From Hyphomicrobiales bacterium (GTDB lineage Bacteria; Pseudomonadota; Alphaproteobacteria; Rhizobiales; Beijerinckiaceae), in the NCBI GenBank assembly GCA_016716745.1, contig JADJVD010000001.1:496001-560000 (forward strand): 64,000 bases of DNA, given 5' to 3'. The notes below the pieces were generated by a model. That model was not told the DNA's origin. It saw only the letters and a program-made list of their open reading frames with translations, and did not search any database. Below, piece after piece: positions 60,759-64,000 of the stretch (positions within the stretch are counted from its first letter, which is position 1; each line of letters starts with the position of its first letter). A program made the translations under genes and the position numbers.

Positions 60759-62540
60759 ATGCCGAGCTACAAGGCGCCGGTGGAGGACGTGCTGTTCCTC
60801 CTCAACGATGTGTTCGAGATGTCGCGCTATGCGAACCTGCCCGGTTTCGCGGACGCCACGCCCGACGTCGTCGAGGCGATCCTCGGCGAGGCCGCCAAGC
60901 TCTGCGAGAACACCCTTGCGCCGCTCAACCGTGTCGGGGACCTCGAGGGCTGCACGCGCCACGCGGACGGCAGCGTGACGCCGCCGAAGGGCTTCAAGGC
61001 GGCGTTCGACGCCTATGCCCAGGGCGGCTGGATCGGACTTTCGGCCGAACCCGCCTATGGCGGCCAGGGCCTGCCCTACACGCTGGGCGCGGTGATGAAC
61101 GAGTTCTCGTCCGCCGCGAACATGGCGTTCTCGATGTATCCCGGCCTGACGATGGGCGCGATGGCGGCCATTCAGGTGCACGGCTCGGACGAGCAGAAGC
61201 AGACCTATCTGCCGAAGATGATCGAGGGCCGCTGGACCGGCACGATGAACCTGACCGAGCCGCATTGCGGCACGGACCTCGGCCTGCTCAAGACCAAGGC
61301 CGTCCCGAACGGCGACGGCTCCTACGCGATCTCCGGCCAGAAGATCTTCATCTCGGCCGGCGAACACGACATGTCCGAGAACATCGTCCACCTCGTGCTT
61401 GCCCGCATCGAGGGCGCGCCGGCGGGCGTCAAGGGCATCTCGCTGTTCATCGTGCCGAAGTTCAACCTGAACGCGGACGGCTCGGTCGGCGCGCGCAACG
61501 GCGTCACCTGCGGCTCCATCGAGCACAAGATGGGCATCCACGGCAACTCGACCTGCGTCATGAACTATGACGGGGCGACGGGCTTCCTGATCGGCGAGAT
61601 GAATGGCGGCCTGAAAGCCATGTTCGTGATGATGAACGAGGCGCGTCTCGGCGTCGCCATTCAGGGCCTCGCCCAGAGCGAGGTCGCCTATCAGAACGCG
61701 GTCGCCTACGCCAAGGATCGCCTGCAGGGTCGCGCGCTCTCCGGCGTCAAGGCGAGCGACAAGCCGGCCGATCCGATCATCGTGCATCCCGACGTGCGGC
61801 GGAACCTGCTGACCATCCGCGCCTTCAACGAGGCGGCGCGCGCGCTCGTCCTGTGGGTCGCGCTGCAGAGCGACGTCGCCCACCGCTCCGGCGATGAGAA
61901 GGCGATCCAGGTCGCCGACGACCTGCTCGGCCTGATGACGCCGGTGCTGAAGGGCGTGCTCACCGATGTCGGCTTCGACAACACCGTGCGCGCCCAGCAG
62001 GTGTTCGGCGGCCACGGCTATATCGGCGAATGGGGCATGGAGCAGTTCGTCCGCGACGCCCGCATCGCCATGATCTACGAGGGCGCGAACGGCATCCAGG
62101 CGCTCGATCTCGTCGGCCGCAAACTGCCCGCGAATGGCGGGCGCGCCGTGATGGCTTTCTTCAATGAGGTCGGCGCCTTCCTGAAGGAAAATTCCGGCGG
62201 CGACGCCGGGCTCGCGCCCTTCCTCGGATCGCTGAAGCAGGGTCTCGAGCACCTGCAGAAGGCCACCATGTGGTTCATGCAGAACGCAATGGCCAAGCCG
62301 GACAACGCCGGCGCCGGTAGTCACGACTACATGCACCTCTTCGGCAACGTCGCGATGAATTACATGTGGGCGCGCATCGCCAAGGTCGCGCTGACCCGCA
62401 AGGGCGATCCGGCGATGGACGCCAAGCTCGCGGTCGGCCGCTTCTACGTCGAGCGCATCGCGCCCGAGACGGTCGCGCATCTCTCCCGCATCACCGCCGG
62501 CGCGGACGCGCTGATGGCGCTGCCGGCCGAGGCGTTCTGA
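60759..62540 (+). CDS. Acyl-CoA dehydrogenase (long, FadE/DmdC-like)
   Basis: A 593-residue flavoprotein that introduces the trans-2 double bond into acyl-CoA. It has the extended N-terminus of the DmdC-like subgroup (SYKAPVEDVLFLLNDVFEM), the FAD/substrate segments MNLTEPHCGTDLGLLKTKA and KIFISAGEHDMSENIVH, the catalytic base region IYEGANGIQALDLVGRK near residue 435, and an additional C-terminal domain. ATG at 60759, preceded by AAAGGGAG. First gene of an operon with thiolase and FadJ-like genes, with a palindromic operator candidate upstream. Chain-length preference unknown. Confidence 0.94.
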   Translation: MPSYKAPVEDVLFLLNDVFEMSRYANLPGFADATPDVVEAILGEAAKLCENTLAPLNRVGDLEGCTRHADGSVTPPKGFKAAFDAYAQGGWIGLSAEPAYGGQGLPYTLGAVMNEFSSAANMAFSMYPGLTMGAMAAIQVHGSDEQKQTYLPKMIEGRWTGTMNLTEPHCGTDLGLLKTKAVPNGDGSYAISGQKIFISAGEHDMSENIVHLVLARIEGAPAGVKGISLFIVPKFNLNADGSVGARNGVTCGSIEHKMGIHGNSTCVMNYDGATGFLIGEMNGGLKAMFVMMNEARLGVAIQGLAQSEVAYQNAVAYAKDRLQGRALSGVKASDKPADPIIVHPDVRRNLLTIRAFNEAARALVLWVALQSDVAHRSGDEKAIQVADDLLGLMTPVLKGVLTDVGFDNTVRAQQVFGGHGYIGEWGMEQFVRDARIAMIYEGANGIQALDLVGRKLPANGGRAVMAFFNEVGAFLKENSGGDAGLAPFLGSLKQGLEHLQKATMWFMQNAMAKPDNAGAGSHDYMHLFGNVAMNYMWARIAKVALTRKGDPAMDAKLAVGRFYVERIAPETVAHLSRITAGADALMALPAEAF

Positions 62541-62600
62541 TCGCCCGATTTGACGAGGCGCGCGATTGCGCGCCTCCTTGCCCGTTCGGAGGAAACTTCC

Positions 62601-63709
62601 ATGGCTGACGCCTTCATCTACGACGCCGTGCGCACACCGCGCGGCCGCGGCAAGCCGGACGGCGCACTGCACCAGGTCTCCACGCTCGGCCTGGCGACGA
62701 CCGCGCTCGGCGCGATCCGCGACCGCAACAGGCTCGATACGAAGCTGGTCGACGACGTCGTGCTCGGCTGCGTCGATCCGGTGGGCGAAGCCGGCGGCGA
62801 CATCGCGCGCGCGGCCGCCCTCGCCTCGGGCTACGGCCAGACCGTGCCGGGCATCCAGATCAACCGCTTCTGCGCCTCCGGCCTCGACGCGGTGAACTTC
62901 GCCTCGGCGCAGGTGATGAGCGGCCAGCAGGACATGGCGATCGGCGGCGGCGTCGAATCGATGAGCCGCGTCGGCATCGGCGCCTCGGGCGGCGCCTGGC
63001 CGGTCGATCCCGCCATCGCGATCCCCGCCTACTTCATGCCGCAAGGCGTCTCGGCCGATCTGATCGCGACGAAATACGGCTTCTCGCGCGACGAGGTGGA
63101 CGCCTACGCCGTCGAGAGCCAGAAGCGCGCCGCCGCGGCCTGGGCGGACGGGCGCTTCGCCAAGTCCGTCGTGCCGGTGCGCGATCCGAACGGCATCGTC
63201 CTGCTCGACCGCGACGAGCACATGCGGCCCTCCACCGACATGCAGTCGCTCGCCTCGCTGAAGCCTTCCTTCACGATGATGGGCGAGCAGGGCGGCTTCG
63301 ACGCGGTCGCCATTCAGGCGCACCCCGATGTCGAGCGCGTGATCCACGTCCATCACGCCGGCAATTCGTCCGGCATCGTCGACGGCGCCTCGGCCGTGCT
63401 GATCGGCAACAAGGGCGCCGGCGAGAAGGCCGGCCTGAAGCCGCGCGCCCGCGTGCGCGCCTTCGCCAATATCGGCTCCGAGCCGGCGATGATGCTGACC
63501 GGCCCTGTCGACGTGACGAAGAAGGTGCTGGCGCGCGCCGGCATGTCGATCTCCGACATCGACGTGTTCGAGGTCAACGAGGCGTTCGCCGCCGTCGTGC
63601 TGCGCTTCATGCAGGCGTTCGACGTCGACCCGGCGAAGGTGACACCGCGCTGATCACGCTCTGCATCGGCGCCGGCATGGGCACCGCCACCATCATCGAG
63701 CGCGTCTGA
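62601..63709 (+). pseudogene. Acetyl-CoA C-acyltransferase (thiolase) with internal deletion
   Basis: A beta-oxidation thiolase. From ATG 62601 the protein is normal: FIYDAVRTPRGRGKPDG, active-site Cys91 in INRFCASGLDAVNFASAQ, and VNEAFAAVVLRFMQAFDVD. After DPAKV it reads TPR and stops at 63653. The normal family continues with an NGGAIAMGHPLGATG-like segment; this is missing. The end of the gene (TALITLCIGAGMGTATIIER, stop 63709) survives in another frame. Roughly 100 bases are gone between about 63639 and 63645, with them the catalytic His of GHP, and the frame shift also removes the second Cys. As it stands the enzyme is inactive. Confidence 0.88.
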
Positions 63710-63723
63710 TCCGGGAGGACGTC

Positions 63724-64000
63724 ATGAACCTGAAGAACTTCCGTTTCGACGTGGACGCCGAAGGCGTCGCGCTCGCCACCTGGGACATGCCCGACCGGTC
63801 GATGAACGTCATCACCGTCGGCGTGATGGACGATCTCGACGCCATCGTCGATCGCGTCGCGGGCGATGCGGCGATCAAGGGCTGCGTCGTCACCTCCGGC
63901 AAGGACTCCTTCTCCGGCGGCGCCGACCTCACCATGCTCGAGGGCCTTGGCCGCGAGCTCGGCAAGATGTCGAAGACCGAGGGGCCGGAGAAGGCGATGA
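63724..64000 (+). CDS. FadJ-like 3-hydroxyacyl-CoA dehydrogenase/enoyl-CoA hydratase, partial
   Basis: The first 92 codons of a gene that runs off the window. The start ATG 63724 follows GGGAGGACGTC. The sequence reads NLKNFRFDVDAEGVALATWD, then a crotonase-type beginning (MNVITVGVMDDLDAIV; CVVTSGKDSFSGGADLTMLE). The arrangement acyl-CoA dehydrogenase, thiolase, then FadJ-like is a common alphaproteobacterial fad operon. It is different from the 694-residue enzyme at 43035. Confidence 0.87.
   Translation, partial: MNLKNFRFDVDAEGVALATWDMPDRSMNVITVGVMDDLDAIVDRVAGDAAIKGCVVTSGKDSFSGGADLTMLEGLGRELGKMSKTEGPEKAM

Overview
The window is high-GC chromosomal DNA from an alphaproteobacterium, most likely of the order Hyphomicrobiales (Rhizobiales). 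Evidence for this is the actA/lnt - phrR/praR - metK - trmB order known from rhizobia, a GlnD with two ACT domains, a DUF2093 protein, and a ribF-ileS-lspA block. I cannot fix the genus; a Beijerinckiaceae/Methylocystaceae-type genome would fit. No rRNA, tRNA, CRISPR array, insertion sequence or prophage was recognised. Almost all of it is core chromosome.

Layout. 1-5.4 kb: corC, lnt, phrR-like regulator, metK, trmB. 5.4-13.7 kb: an LpxH-like phosphoesterase facing a ceramide-glucosyltransferase-like enzyme, then a leftward block of class II amidotransferase, DUF2093 protein, Ser/Thr kinase fused to a universal-stress domain, its partner metallophosphoesterase, xseA and a glutathione transferase. 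13.8-21 kb, rightward: glpR-glpD, purD, a fluoroacetate-dehalogenase-type hydrolase, GNAT acetyltransferase, patatin lipase and a periplasmic repeat protein. 21-26.3 kb: tadA, an RluB-type pseudouridine synthase with a tandem-repeat tail, rsmD, an AT-rich island with a degraded gene, and mutL. 26.4-37.6 kb, leftward: a secreted RTX metalloprotease, an active/inactive M16 peptidase pair, a secreted protein, lspA, ileS, ribF and a MaoC-type hydratase. 37.7-45.7 kb: rnhB, HCCA isomerase, moeB/thiF, ubiA, rsmE, a tiny porin-motif protein, a FadJ-type beta-oxidation enzyme and a broken alkB. 45.7-51.1 kb, leftward: TRIC channel, benE, grpE, glnD. 51.2-56.9 kb, rightward: a PepSY/response-regulator/kinase operon, an ssu/tau-type ABC importer and an OsmC protein. 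56.9-64 kb: polA, a nitroreductase, and a fatty-acid operon (acyl-CoA dehydrogenase, thiolase, FadJ) behind a perfect 14-bp palindrome.

How the genes work together. Several units are coupled by 4-base start/stop overlaps: dehalogenase-GNAT-patatin, response regulator-kinase, ileS-lspA, maoC-ribF and benE-TRIC. The last 3.3 kb forms a beta-oxidation operon. The kinase/USP and phosphoesterase genes form a compact opposing-enzyme pair.

Caution. Five conserved genes are interrupted: the RluB tail, alkB, polA, the nitroreductase and the thiolase. A sixth short reading frame lacks any start codon. Four of the five look like single-base indels, and two of these are one extra G in a G run. I therefore suspect indel error in the assembly, at least for polA. 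The thiolase lesion is different: about 100 bases encoding the catalytic GHP motif are missing. The strongest biological leads are the dehalogenase with a complete defluorinase active site, the kinase-USP/phosphoesterase pair, the orphan porin-motif microprotein, the three-repeat cysteine-pair periplasmic protein, and the shared TACATGTA palindromes.
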